Origin: Oscillospiraceae bacterium
Lineage (GTDB): Bacteria > Bacillota > Clostridia > Oscillospirales > Acutalibacteraceae
DNA length: 64,000 nucleotides
Direction: 5' to 3'
NCBI GenBank assembly: GCA_009785335.1
Contig: WQWM01000004.1
Coordinates: forward strand, 1 to 64,000
The stretch's first letter is position 1; every line of letters starts with the position of its first letter. Positions 42,192-51,466 of the stretch are shown here, piece after piece. Made by a program: the position numbers and the translations under genes. The notes below the pieces were generated by a model. The model was given only the letters and a program-made list of their open reading frames with translations. It had not been told where the DNA came from and did not search any database.

Positions 42192-43973
42192 CTACCAGCG
42201 CACTGTCCAGCTGCGCCAGAATGGGTCAAAGAAACCACGCGGCCCAATGACAAAATATAACAAGGTGTTAATCCAGCCCATCACAGTGCCAAACCCGCGC
42301 GACAATGCACTGGGCGGCGAAGAGGGCACGTGCGGCTGGCGCACGCCCACGGCAACCAGTGCCTCATGCAAAGCACGATAGGTGGCCGCAGTTTCTTCAG
42401 GGCAAACGTGCGTGTTGGCGAACATCGCGTCTGCAATCGCCACAGCTTCTAGCAACTGTGTGCGCTGTTCAGCGGTCAGCTCGCGCTCGGGATCATCCAG
42501 AATACGCACAATATCCTGCTGAATCCAATAATGATTACGGGTTTCGCGTCCCCAGTTGAACTGCGGCCACTCGGGCATGCTGAACACATCCACGTGAGCT
42601 TCATCGGTCGCCAGGCGGGTAATCAAGCGAATGATCACATCCGACCGTCCGGTACCCTCGTGATCTTGTTCTTTGAATAGCCAGGTCTGGTCGGGCAGCA
42701 ACGCGGTAGACACATCCACCACCCCGCAAGGCGAAATATAACGCGGGTCAACGCCTGCGATGTGCTCGGCACTCAGCGTTTGCCCAAAGGACGCAGCCGT
42801 CACGCCAAGCCCAGCCGAAGCCACGGGAATGAGACCATCGCCATTTTGGGCATAGTTCAGGCCAATGGGCAGCGCACTGCCATAGTCAAACTCGGCAATT
42901 ACATAAACTCGACCACCCTGGTCGATAATCGAAAGAATATTGTCGTTCAAATTCACTTGCGCCTGATGGAAATCATCCATTTGCCGGCGAATTTCGGCAT
43001 GGCTGTCACCCATCAGCCACAGTTCACGCACTTGCGCATATTGCGCGCTGGGCACAAGGGTCATCAAATTCGTGTGGAAAGAAAGCACCTCGCCAATCAG
43101 CGTATCAATCACGGTGTTGAGAATCGCCATCAACAACGGCTTAGACACAAAGCGCAGCGCAATATTCATCAGCGTGCCCATCACACTGTCGCCCAATATC
43201 TCGGGGAATAAATCGTGGTACAGGTTCACGTTGTCAAAGCGCAGGTTGCGGGTATATAAATCGCCTGCAAGGTTGCTGCCGTCCATCGCACCTACGGTAA
43301 TCACCACATTGTTCAGCTGGTTGTGCACATGGGGATAGTACTCAACCAAGCCGCTGAATAGCGTGCCGCCCAACGAAATCGGCACCAGATTTACGCGTTG
43401 CACATCATGGCGTTCACGCACATGTTGAATAAACGCATATAGTTCATCCACAATGTCTCGATGATTGCCGAACGAATTATAAGTAAAAAAGTATACGTTT
43501 TCTTCACCCATGTGCTCGGCCATGCCACGAATGGGCAGCGTGCCATACACACGATCACGCTCGGCCTGCGTCAACTCCGCCAAGCTATAGGGATAGCGCA
43601 CCGTGCGGAAATCATGCAGCAGGCGGCCATATTCATCCGTGCGCAGCAGTTCGGTGGAATCCAGCAATGCGGTGTTCAATACGCGTGAAAGCCCCAAGTC
43701 CATTTGCAGCAACAAGCTGCTCAACAGCGGAAACAGCAGCTGGCGAATCAATGCGCTTTCATCAAATTCCGGAAAAGGCTCGCGATGCGGATAAACACGC
43801 ACATCGTCTTCATAGAGAAAAACGTCCGACTGCAAGATCCCATGAATGAGTATCACAGGATAGGGCGTAAGTTCCCAAGTTAGTTCATCCTGCGGCGCAA
43901 ACGCGGCAGCATGCATACCAAACAGTCCCGCCAGCATAGCCAGCACCAGCAAAAACGAAAGCAAGCGTTTCAT
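42192..43973 (-). CDS. Secreted alpha/beta hydrolase (lipase-like)
   Basis: 593 residues. A signal peptide (about 1-25) is followed by PVILIHGILQSDVF, the oxyanion-hole strand of alpha/beta hydrolases, and a nucleophile elbow LVPISLGGTLF. The elbow has Pro where the usual G-x-S-x-G has the first Gly. GSALPIGLNYAQNGDGLIPVASAG resembles the acid-loop region of PGAP1/lipase-like enzymes (NGDGLIP). Ser-Asp-His geometry is plausible, so a secreted lipase, esterase or acyltransferase is likely. The ATG at 43973 has AAGAGG upstream. Confidence 0.82.
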   Translation of the reverse strand: MKRLLSFLLVLAMLAGLFGMHAAAFAPQDELTWELTPYPVILIHGILQSDVFLYEDDVRVYPHREPFPEFDESALIRQLLFPLLSSLLLQMDLGLSRVLNTALLDSTELLRTDEYGRLLHDFRTVRYPYSLAELTQAERDRVYGTLPIRGMAEHMGEENVYFFTYNSFGNHRDIVDELYAFIQHVRERHDVQRVNLVPISLGGTLFSGLVEYYPHVHNQLNNVVITVGAMDGSNLAGDLYTRNLRFDNVNLYHDLFPEILGDSVMGTLMNIALRFVSKPLLMAILNTVIDTLIGEVLSFHTNLMTLVPSAQYAQVRELWLMGDSHAEIRRQMDDFHQAQVNLNDNILSIIDQGGRVYVIAEFDYGSALPIGLNYAQNGDGLIPVASAGLGVTAASFGQTLSAEHIAGVDPRYISPCGVVDVSTALLPDQTWLFKEQDHEGTGRSDVIIRLITRLATDEAHVDVFSMPEWPQFNWGRETRNHYWIQQDIVRILDDPERELTAEQRTQLLEAVAIADAMFANTHVCPEETAATYRALHEALVAVGVRQPHVPSSPPSALSRGFGTVMGWINTLLYFVIGPRGFFDPFWRSWTVRW

Positions 43974-44008
43974 GTGCAACCTCTTTTCAATATGTTATAC
44001 CTTCTTCT

Positions 44009-44037
44009 ATTATAAGACTTACATAATAACTTGTCAA
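44009..44037 (-). promoter_or_regulatory. Sigma-A promoter of the secreted hydrolase
   Basis: Minus strand: TTGACA, 17-bp spacer, TATAAT, 35 nt before the start. Confidence 0.85.
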
Positions 44038-44050
44038 GTGCAAAAAATTC

Positions 44051-44079
44051 TTGACAATCTGTGCAAAATAGGGTATACT
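44051..44079 (+). promoter_or_regulatory. Sigma-A promoter of the small membrane protein
   Basis: TTGACA, 17-bp spacer, TATACT; divergent from the hydrolase promoter. Confidence 0.85.
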
Positions 44080-44113
44080 AGAAACAGCTATTATGAAAGT
44101 GAGGTTTCCCCCT

Positions 44114-44311
44114 ATGTGTACATTCAAAAAAGTGTTGAAAATCGTCGCCATCGTCGCCGCCGTGGCAGCCGCAGCAGCGGGTGTTTATCTGCTGGTGAAA
44201 AAACTCAAAGAGAAAAAAGACGCTGAAGTTGATGAATCCGATAGCTTGGAAAGCTTCGTGTCCTGCTCCTGTCTAGATGACGAACCCATCCTCGTTGAAG
44301 ATCCCGAATAG
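44114..44311 (+). CDS. Small single-pass membrane protein
   Basis: 65 residues. A membrane helix rich in Ala/Val (about 8-28) is followed by a basic patch (KKLKEKKD) and an acidic tail with CSC (SFVSCSCLDDEPILVEDPE). No family recognised. The ATG at 44114 is chosen since GAGG is positioned correctly. The dispersed ~38-bp element starts one base past its stop codon. Confidence 0.7.
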   Translation: MCTFKKVLKIVAIVAAVAAAAAGVYLLVKKLKEKKDAEVDESDSLESFVSCSCLDDEPILVEDPE

Positions 44312-44349
44312 CACCTGCGGTGCGGCTCCGTCGCTTCGCTGTGTCCTAT
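44312..44349 (+). repeat. Dispersed ~38-bp element (full copy)
   Basis: CACCTGCGGTG, a 7-bp spacer, then GTCGCTTCGCTGTGTCCTAT. Confidence 0.85.
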
Positions 44350-44368
44350 CAAAGCAAGATAAAAAATT

Positions 44369-44399
44369 ACCCTGCCCAGTAAAGGCAGGGTGTTTTTTT
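44369..44399 (+). terminator. Terminator of the small membrane protein
   Basis: ACCCTGCC/GGCAGGGT hairpin followed by a T run. The next 160 bp contain a CTCCCCTGTAGGGGAG palindrome and no gene. Confidence 0.85.
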
Positions 44400-44566
44400 A
44401 TCACTTTTTTGATAATTGTATTGATGTGCTTTTTCGTGAAACTCCTCTAGCGAAACTCGACCTTTCAGGTGTTGCCAAGGGCTCCCCTGTAGGGGAGCTG
44501 GCACGCCATAAGGCGTGGCTGAGGGGTTCTCATATCAATACAAAAGTCTAAAACAGCCTTTTTTTA

Positions 44567-45130
44567 TTATAGTTTCAGTCCCAGCACCAACGTAAATGGC
44601 AGCCGCCTCACCCGATGAAAGCCGTATTTCTGATAGAAACTGCGGCCTTTTTTGTTCGTCGGGCTCACGCCAAGCATCACAGCAGGCACACCCATGTCTC
44701 GCAAATGCTTGGTGAGGGCGTCCATCAGCTGGTGCCCAACACCCATGCGCTGGTAAGCATCAAGAATGTCGATGTGCAGGTGCGCAGGATAGCGTTTGTA
44801 AAACAGACGCGGCATTTTCGCTGCCGCCACGCACTCAAAGCGTTGCACAAAAGGCAAACCCTTGCTGCGCGGCGCATAGTCTCGCAGATACTCCTCGCGA
44901 TACGCCCAATATTCCGGCGCACACATAATGTAGCCCACAGCTTCGTCTTGCTCATTGGCAGCCACAAAGCAGTGCTGCGGCTGCCGCTCAATATAATAAT
45001 CGCAGTAGGTGGTCAGCAGCTTGGTATGCTGCGGCCCCGGCTGTGTGTCATTGGGAAAACTCGCTGTTTGCATGCACACAATGCGCACGTTGTCGCGGTC
45101 TTTTTCCTCGTACGGTCGAATGCTGATCAT
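44567..45130 (-). CDS. GNAT family N-acetyltransferase
   Basis: 187 residues. The acetyl-CoA-binding segment is LHIDILDAYQRMGVGHQLMD (about 119-138), with the C-terminal GVSPTNKKGRSFYQKYGFH typical of GNAT proteins acting on small molecules or proteins. It lies 14 nt after the PPIase gene in the same direction and is probably cotranscribed. Substrate unknown. Confidence 0.88.
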   Translation of the reverse strand: MISIRPYEEKDRDNVRIVCMQTASFPNDTQPGPQHTKLLTTYCDYYIERQPQHCFVAANEQDEAVGYIMCAPEYWAYREEYLRDYAPRSKGLPFVQRFECVAAAKMPRLFYKRYPAHLHIDILDAYQRMGVGHQLMDALTKHLRDMGVPAVMLGVSPTNKKGRSFYQKYGFHRVRRLPFTLVLGLKL

Positions 45131-45144
45131 CTTGTTCCCTCGCT

Positions 45145-46305
45145 TTAACTGCGGCTGGTTTCCCTTGCCTCAACATACACACTGTTGCCTTCACTATCCA
45201 CGGCATAGCTGAAAATCAGCTCGCCAATGCGGGCAAACATCAAGCTGCGCACAAATTCTGCGCGCGATGTGCCCAGCATCATCAACAACATTTCTTCTTC
45301 TGTCAAATCTTCGCCTTGCATCTGACGAATTTGCGCTTTCGCCTCCTCAATCGCTTCCTCGCCCTCAATGCGGCGGAAACGCTCCAGTTCCTCATCAACA
45401 TCAGCTTGGGTGATGGCAACGCCTGCTTGTGCAGCAATGGCAAACACCACTAGGTCTTCCTGCGCCCAAGACTCACCTTGTGGCCCCATGTGTTCATAGA
45501 TGTTCGCTGCCGCGGGCAGGCTGCCAATAAATTCTGCTTGGTCAAACACAGCATGGAATGCCTGCATCGCGCTCATGTCACGAATCTGGTTAAACATGAT
45601 GTCGAGCAATTCTTGCTTGTCAGTCGTTGCGCCTTCCGATGCCATGAAAATCTGTTCTTCACTCAGCTGCGCCGGAGGAGCAAAAATTTCGTGCACCACG
45701 CAGGTGAATACCGCATCGCGGCCTTCCAACTCAGCATTTTGCGGATACTCATCTGGGAATGTAACGTGTATCTCAAAGGTTTGGCCAATTGTCTGTCCCA
45801 CCACTTGCTCTTCAAAGCCGGGAATCATCATGTCGCTGCCAATAATTAAATCAGCGCCTTCGAAAGCCATGCCTTCCAAGCGGCCAAGACCTTCAGCATA
45901 ACCATCAAAATCAAAGATAATATGATCGCCCAACTGCACCACAGTGCGGTCGGTTTCTTCCGCAAATTGTGCACGCATCATCAACGACATTTGCTCATCG
46001 TCAAACGCTTCCAGGTCCAGCACCACGCCGCGCCAATCGCCAACGTTGATATAGTTGCTGAAATCCACGCCGGCAAAGGGGTCAAAGTCGTCAAGGTCTA
46101 ACGGCGGGCGAGTAGTTTGCTGCGTATCGTTTGTGCCGGTGCCGGTCAGTGACCAAGGCAAGCCCTGCGAAACCAGCAAATATACCACGCTGCCAATCAG
46201 CAACGCCAAGACCAAAGCCACCGCCACCGCAATGATGACGATTTTTTTGCGCGATAAGGTTACGGAATTGGGATTTTTCTTTTTCGTGTTTTTCTGTTGA
46301 GCCAT
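45145..46305 (-). CDS. Membrane-anchored trigger-factor-like PPIase
   Basis: 386 residues. A basic N-terminus and one membrane helix (about 21-49) are followed by an FKBP-type domain: GDHIIFDFDGYAEG, FEGADLIIGSDMMIPGFEEQ and VGQTIGQTFEIHVTFPDEY (about 125-215). A helical C-terminal region as in trigger factor follows. The ribosome-binding domain of true trigger factor is absent, so this is likely an extracytoplasmic chaperone/peptidyl-prolyl isomerase that helps fold secreted proteins. Confidence 0.85.
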   Translation of the reverse strand: MAQQKNTKKKNPNSVTLSRKKIVIIAVAVALVLALLIGSVVYLLVSQGLPWSLTGTGTNDTQQTTRPPLDLDDFDPFAGVDFSNYINVGDWRGVVLDLEAFDDEQMSLMMRAQFAEETDRTVVQLGDHIIFDFDGYAEGLGRLEGMAFEGADLIIGSDMMIPGFEEQVVGQTIGQTFEIHVTFPDEYPQNAELEGRDAVFTCVVHEIFAPPAQLSEEQIFMASEGATTDKQELLDIMFNQIRDMSAMQAFHAVFDQAEFIGSLPAAANIYEHMGPQGESWAQEDLVVFAIAAQAGVAITQADVDEELERFRRIEGEEAIEEAKAQIRQMQGEDLTEEEMLLMMLGTSRAEFVRSLMFARIGELIFSYAVDSEGNSVYVEARETSRS

Positions 46306-46510
46306 GTGCGCGCACCTTCGTTTCTATATTATGGTATCTTATAGTATAGCACACTTGGGCAAGCAAAAGCAATGGATAATGTGTGAATTTTTACGTCTGC
46401 GTGTAGTGCATCCGCCCTACATCCCGCCAAGAACAATGCTGGCGTCACCTCCTTAACATTTCCGCGAATAGCCTTGCGCACCGCAAAGGCTGCCTTTTCA
46501 ATCCAAACCG

Positions 46511-46526
46511 TGTTTCACGTGAAACA
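46511..46526. other. parS: parS centromere site
   Basis: TGTTTCACGTGAAACA is a perfect 16-bp palindrome matching the bacterial parS consensus bound by ParB/Spo0J. It is intergenic, ~85 bp upstream of sipL. Confidence 0.9.
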
Positions 46527-46609
46527 TTTTTTGCATCCCTCGGCATGACCAGTCCCCCCACCGCATATACATGCCATAAACACAATCCAAACCAAGGGGG
46601 ACCAACACA

Positions 46610-48124
46610 ATGGAACTGGCGCACAACACCCAAAACGTCGGCCGCGCGCAAAGCGTGTTTGATGCAAAACTTGAACAACCCATCGATGGCATCATCACTT
46701 TGCCCGAATACTGCCCCGACATTCACCGCATGCTGCGTTGCAGCATGGAACCCGCTGTGCATGCCGTGCAAACCAACGGCGAGCGTGTGACCGTGGACGG
46801 CAATGCCCGCGTAACGGTGCTCTATGCCGCTGAAGACGGCAGCCTGCAAAGCGTGGAACAAAACACACCCTTCAGCCGCATGATCGACATTCCCGACCTT
46901 GCCGAAGGTGATGCCATCATCGTGGTGGTGAAGCCCGACTTCGCCAACGCACGCGCCACCAGTCAGCGTCGGTTTGACACCAACGGCATGCTGGGCGTGC
47001 AACTGCGCGCCGCCCGCGTGCACGAAGATGCCGTGCTCACCGACGTCACTGGCGGCGGCATGCAAACGCTCAGCGACACCCTAGCTGCATCTTCGCTTGA
47101 AAGCTTGGCGGCCACGCATTTCCCATTGAGCGAAGTAATTGAAATCGACCAAGGCGCTCCACCGGTAGATCAAATTCTGCTGCGGCATGCAGCCGTTGTG
47201 CCCGGCGAAGTGAAAGCCATCCAGAACAAACTCCTCGCTAAAGGCAACCTCGAAACCCGTGTGGTCTATCGCAGCCGCGGGGTCGAAGAACCCGTGCAAG
47301 TGCTGCATGTGATGCCCTTTAGCCAAATCATCGAAGCGCCGGGCGTGAGCGAAGCGACTGAAAACACCCTGCGTCTGCGCGTGTGTGCCCTAGATATTAC
47401 CCCAAAGGCCGACAGCACCGGCGCAGCACGCCTGCTGGATATCAGCGCCCGCGTGGGTGCCGATGTGCAAGGCTATGCCCCAGTGGAACTCAACGTTATC
47501 CGTGATGCCTATTCCACGCAGGGCGGCGCGCGGCCGGATATGCGCTTGCTGGAAACCCGCCGTTTGGTGGAAAGTTTTCGCGATACCCTCGTTACGCAGG
47601 ATACCTTTGAGTTGGGTGCCCAGCGCGTGCTGCTGGTGAACCACGAAATTCTCACGCCCGAAGTCACCGTGAAGCCTGACGGCCTGCAAGTGAATGGAAA
47701 AGTGAAGCTGCATGTCGTGTATACCGACCAAAGCGGCAACGCAGAAACCATCGAAAGAGAACTATCCTATGCCTTCACACGAACACTGAAAGGTGACGAC
47801 AAGTATAAAGCTGACGTGGATGTGCAGCTGCTTAACCTGCAGGAAAGTCTCAGCGGCGGCACCCTTGATGTGCATGCAGAACTGGCCGTGGCAGGCGAGA
47901 TCTTTGCCGCAAACAGCCGCAATGTGGTGGGTGTGGTCAAACACGACGAAGCCGACAAAATTGCCGCTCGTGCACCACTTACCATCTACTTCGCCAGCCA
48001 CGGTGAACCGCTGTGGGATATCGCCAAACGCTACCGCACCACCATGGATGCCGTGCGGCAAGAAAACGAAATCACCGGCGAAACAGCAACCGGCGGGCAA
48101 ATGTTGCTCATTCCATCCGTTTAA
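46610..48124 (+). CDS. sipL: SpoIVA-interacting protein SipL (DUF3794, LysM)
   Basis: 504 residues. Three DUF3794-type repeats (PEYCPDIHRMLRCSM is the typical opening; further copies start near residues 185 and 330) precede a C-terminal LysM domain (about 458-503, GEPLWDIAKRYRTTMDAVRQ). In Clostridioides difficile SipL binds SpoIVA through its LysM domain to recruit the coat to the forespore. Directly upstream of spoIVA here (gap 21 nt), which strengthens the call. A sigma-E promoter is expected; CATATACA at 46562 is only a weak candidate. Confidence 0.9.
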   Translation: MELAHNTQNVGRAQSVFDAKLEQPIDGIITLPEYCPDIHRMLRCSMEPAVHAVQTNGERVTVDGNARVTVLYAAEDGSLQSVEQNTPFSRMIDIPDLAEGDAIIVVVKPDFANARATSQRRFDTNGMLGVQLRAARVHEDAVLTDVTGGGMQTLSDTLAASSLESLAATHFPLSEVIEIDQGAPPVDQILLRHAAVVPGEVKAIQNKLLAKGNLETRVVYRSRGVEEPVQVLHVMPFSQIIEAPGVSEATENTLRLRVCALDITPKADSTGAARLLDISARVGADVQGYAPVELNVIRDAYSTQGGARPDMRLLETRRLVESFRDTLVTQDTFELGAQRVLLVNHEILTPEVTVKPDGLQVNGKVKLHVVYTDQSGNAETIERELSYAFTRTLKGDDKYKADVDVQLLNLQESLSGGTLDVHAELAVAGEIFAANSRNVVGVVKHDEADKIAARAPLTIYFASHGEPLWDIAKRYRTTMDAVRQENEITGETATGGQMLLIPSV

Positions 48125-48145
48125 CAGAAAGAAGGGAGAATCATT

Positions 48146-49624
48146 ATGGACCAGCGCAACATTTACGCAGACATTGCCCAACGCACCCAGGGCGACATTT
48201 ACATCGGCGTGGTGGGGCCCGTGCGCACCGGCAAATCCACATTTATCAAGCAGTTTATGGATACACTCGTTATCCCGCATATCTCCGTGGCCGCCAAGCG
48301 CGAACGCGCCATGGATGAATTGCCCCAAGCCGCCAGTGGCCGCACCATCATGACCACCGAGCCCAAGTTCATTCCCGAAGAGGCCGTGGAAATTGAACTG
48401 CCGCAAAACGCCAAGTTCCGCGTACGCATGATCGACTGCGTGGGCTACATCGTGCCCAGCAGCTTGGGCTATATTGAAGATGACCAGCCGCGCATGGTAC
48501 AAACGCCGTGGTATGATGAAGAAATCCCCTTTAACATGGCGGCTGAAATCGGCACGCGCAAAGTCGTGGCGGAACACAGCACCATCGGCTTGGTGGTCAC
48601 CACAGACGGCAGCATCAGCGAGATACCGCGTGAAGAATACGCCGAAGCAGAAGAGCGCGTCATCAACGAGTTGCTGGAGTTGAATAAACCATTCGTGGTG
48701 GTGCTCAACAGTGCCACGCCACAGGCTCCTGCCACCGTAAACATGGCACGCGCGATGAGCGAACGCTACAACGTGCCTGTGATGCCGGTGAACGCGCAGG
48801 AGCTTGGCGAAGACGAAATCCGCGGCATCATCTCGCAGGTGCTCATGGAGTTCCCCATTCGCGAAGTAGGCGTGAACGTGCCCAACTGGATTACCACCTT
48901 AGAATCCGAACACTGGCTGCGGCGTAGTCTTTACACCGCCGTGCGCGGGGCAGCAACTGGTTTGCGCGTAATGCGTGACATCAGCGAGTTCGTGGAACGT
49001 CTGCGCGGCGCTGAGCACGTGATTCAAGCAATATTGGGGCTGCTTAACCTCAGCGAAGGCGGTGCAAGGGTAGACCTTAACGTGCACCCAGAGCTATTCT
49101 ATCGCGTCCTCGCGGAAAGCACAGGCCTTGAGATTAACGACGAGCAAGACCTGCTGCGGCAACTCACTGAGCTTTCGCGCACCAAGGCCAGCTATGACCG
49201 CATCAAACATGCCCTTGATGAAGTGGAAGCCACGGGCTATGGCATTGTGATGCCCACCTTGGAAGAACTGACTCTTGAGGAACCAGAACTGATGCGCCAA
49301 GGTGGACGCTATGGCGTGCGGCTGCGGGCAAGCGCACCCAGTCTGCATATTATGAAAGCCAACATCAACACCGAAGTTGCGCCCATTGTGGGCAGCGAAA
49401 GCCAAAGCGAAGACCTAGTGATGTACTTGCTGAACGAATTTGAGGAAAACCCCGCGCAAATTTGGGAGAGCAACATCTTTGGCAAAACGCTGCACGATTT
49501 GGTCAACGAGGGCTTGCACAACAAGCTATATAAAATGCCCACCGAAGCGCGCGGCAAATTCCAAGAGACCATCGAAAAAGTCATCAACGAAGGCTGTTCG
49601 GGGCTGATATGCATTATTTTATAA
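48146..49624 (+). CDS. spoIVA: Stage IV sporulation protein A
   Basis: 492 residues, full length. The Walker A loop is GPVRTGKST (24-32) in IYIGVVGPVRTGKSTFIKQF. DCVGYIVPSS (Walker B-like region) and the C-terminal FQETIEKVINEGCSGLICIIL are characteristic. SpoIVA is an ATPase that polymerises on the forespore outer membrane and forms the base of the spore coat. GAAGGGAG precedes the ATG. Cotranscribed with sipL. Confidence 0.97.
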   Translation: MDQRNIYADIAQRTQGDIYIGVVGPVRTGKSTFIKQFMDTLVIPHISVAAKRERAMDELPQAASGRTIMTTEPKFIPEEAVEIELPQNAKFRVRMIDCVGYIVPSSLGYIEDDQPRMVQTPWYDEEIPFNMAAEIGTRKVVAEHSTIGLVVTTDGSISEIPREEYAEAEERVINELLELNKPFVVVLNSATPQAPATVNMARAMSERYNVPVMPVNAQELGEDEIRGIISQVLMEFPIREVGVNVPNWITTLESEHWLRRSLYTAVRGAATGLRVMRDISEFVERLRGAEHVIQAILGLLNLSEGGARVDLNVHPELFYRVLAESTGLEINDEQDLLRQLTELSRTKASYDRIKHALDEVEATGYGIVMPTLEELTLEEPELMRQGGRYGVRLRASAPSLHIMKANINTEVAPIVGSESQSEDLVMYLLNEFEENPAQIWESNIFGKTLHDLVNEGLHNKLYKMPTEARGKFQETIEKVINEGCSGLICIIL

Positions 49625-49660
49625 TGCTTAATGCTAAATGCTTAATTCTTAATTGAAGAA

Positions 49661-49697
49661 AATCACACCCATAGTGCAATACTAAGGGTGTGATTCA
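49661..49697. terminator. Bidirectional terminator after spoIVA
   Basis: AATCACACCC/GGGTGTGATT hairpin. Both sides are flanked by TTAATGC/GCATTAA repeats (49625-49735) of a dispersed type. Confidence 0.75.
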
Positions 49698-49734
49698 GTT
49701 TCATTCAGCATTAAGCATTACGAATTACGCATTG

Positions 49735-51153
49735 CTAATATTCCATCCGCGCTCTATGACGCTCCCAGCCTTCGCGCAAATCTTCCATGAACTCGCTCCA
49801 GCTGTGCTCGCCGCGAATGTGATAGCGCAAGCCTGTGCCCACCACCTGGTCGCGGAACTCATCGCCGGGCGCAAGCATGCTCCAAGTTACGGTGTTGGTC
49901 ACTTGGTCGTTTTGCAGCCAATGCACGGCATCTGCCGCAAGGGTGTTTTGCATTTGGGTGCTGTTGATGACGGTGCTGTAAGGCGCAATGATGCCCAAAC
50001 GGTTGGTAAGAAAATCAATGCCGCGTTCGTGTGTCACCAGCCAGGTGAGGAATTGCTCAGCAGCGTCGATATGCTCTTGGTCTGCACGACCGTTGATGGC
50101 GGCGAACTTCACCGTTTCAAAGGCCAAGCCTTGGCGGGGTGCGCTTTCCATGTGCATAAAGGCAGGCATGAAGGCAACGTCGCTGACGTTTACCGTTTGG
50201 CCGGTTACGCCGCTGAGATAGCCCGCAAAACCGCTGCCGCCCAAAATCATCGCCGCACGGCCAGTGCCAAACTCTGCAGCTGCATCGGCATAGCTGCGGC
50301 CTTCAAGTCCTTCGCGCACGGTCATGTGTTCATGGTGCAGACGGTGAAAATCGCGCAGGCCTTCATGGTAGCGCAAATGCAGTTCGTCAATGGCTTCGCC
50401 GGTAACATCAACATTGCGGCTGTTGATTTCCTGCCCATGCGGGATCGCCATCAGGCGCGTGCCCCACATGTGGGACTCCCCTTCTCGCAGGGCTGGTGCG
50501 GCAAACACGGCATCAATGTCCAGTGCTTCGCGGTGTGCATGCATGTCGCGCACGAGGGCTTCCAGTTCAGCGTGGGTGGTGATATCCGCCACGCTATTGA
50601 ACTCGGTGCTGCGATCGTCCAGCGCAAAATATTTGGTCATGATTGTTTCGTTGTAGATGATGCCAAAGGCCTCCACACCCAAGGGGATAGCGACAACGTT
50701 GTGGTGGCTGTTTTCGTCGTCTTCCACGTGCGCACGCAGTGCCAGATTACGGTCAAGCAGGTGCCCATAGGCCGCAGTTTCGCTGAGATTGTGGGCGTGT
50801 TCGTGCCAGGCGCGATACTCACGCGGGTTGTGGAAGAAAAACAGTGCGGGTGCGTGTTCTTCACGCTCCAGTGCATCTCTGAGCTCCTCCAGTGCAACTC
50901 TGCCTGCTGCCGGGCGGTGCACGTTTAGTGTCACGCCTGTTGCATTGCGATACTCCACTGCTAGGGCATCCCACATGGTGGCGTGGGCGGCGTGCGGCTG
51001 AAAGATGTTGAGCACTAAGCCGGTGTCCTGCGCAGGCGGGGGCTCATTGGGTTCGTTGGGCTCATGCCGACAGGCGACGAAAAAGCCACCGATTATCGCA
51101 GCGCAAAGACCCAGCGCCAGCAGAGGTTTGCGAAGGTTTCTGTTCGATTTCAT
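49735..51153 (-). CDS. Orphan extracellular solute-binding lipoprotein
   Basis: 472 residues. A lipobox GFFVAC (about 23-28) is followed by a Glu/Pro/Asn linker and a type-1 solute-binding fold: NIFQPHAAHATMWDALAVEYRNATG at the start, IPLGVEAFGIIYNETI (about 165-180), and a central W-G-T-R segment. Gene family is the carbohydrate (CUT1) SBP. No permease or ATPase gene is adjacent, so it either serves a distant transporter or a sensor. Confidence 0.85.
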   Translation of the reverse strand: MKSNRNLRKPLLALGLCAAIIGGFFVACRHEPNEPNEPPPAQDTGLVLNIFQPHAAHATMWDALAVEYRNATGVTLNVHRPAAGRVALEELRDALEREEHAPALFFFHNPREYRAWHEHAHNLSETAAYGHLLDRNLALRAHVEDDENSHHNVVAIPLGVEAFGIIYNETIMTKYFALDDRSTEFNSVADITTHAELEALVRDMHAHREALDIDAVFAAPALREGESHMWGTRLMAIPHGQEINSRNVDVTGEAIDELHLRYHEGLRDFHRLHHEHMTVREGLEGRSYADAAAEFGTGRAAMILGGSGFAGYLSGVTGQTVNVSDVAFMPAFMHMESAPRQGLAFETVKFAAINGRADQEHIDAAEQFLTWLVTHERGIDFLTNRLGIIAPYSTVINSTQMQNTLAADAVHWLQNDQVTNTVTWSMLAPGDEFRDQVVGTGLRYHIRGEHSWSEFMEDLREGWERHRARMEY

Positions 51154-51227
51154 GCAAAAAATTCCTTTCTCTGTGCCGTTTCACTAACCAGTATGCCCCA
51201 CAGTTGAAAGGGTTATGCAAGTGCATG

Positions 51228-51256
51228 AAAAAATGGACACAAATTCTGCGTCCATT
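51228..51256 (-). terminator. Terminator of the PIN/small-protein pair
   Basis: AATGGAC ... GTCCATT hairpin followed on the minus strand by TTTTTTC. Confidence 0.7.
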
Positions 51257-51271
51257 GGTTATGGCATTAAT

Positions 51272-51466
51272 TTAAGCAACATTGCGCCGCTGGGTGGGTT
51301 GCACGCGCACTTTAGGTGCTGCGACAATTTCTATATCATGTTGTTCGTGTGCAGACGCAGATAACTTGCGCAAATAAGCCATTCGTTCTTGCGCTGTCAT
51401 ATTTTTTGTTGCTTCATAAAGATGAATACGAATTGTATCAAGCTCTTGTTCAAATGGAATCAACAT
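51272..51466 (-). CDS. Small partner protein of the PIN toxin
   Basis: 64 residues. A helical N-terminal part (PFEQELDTIRIHLYEATKNM) and a basic tail. It overlaps the PIN gene by 17 nt and follows it, so the order is toxin first. Probably the antitoxin, though no DNA-binding motif is obvious. GGAGG lies upstream within the PIN gene. Confidence 0.65.
   Translation of the reverse strand: MLIPFEQELDTIRIHLYEATKNMTAQERMAYLRKLSASAHEQHDIEIVAAPKVRVQPTQRRNVA

Noticed and set aside
46555-46600. Sigma-E promoter upstream of sipL
   Set aside because: CATATACA resembles a sigma-E -10 box, but no convincing -35 partner was found at the right spacing; listed only as a weak possibility.
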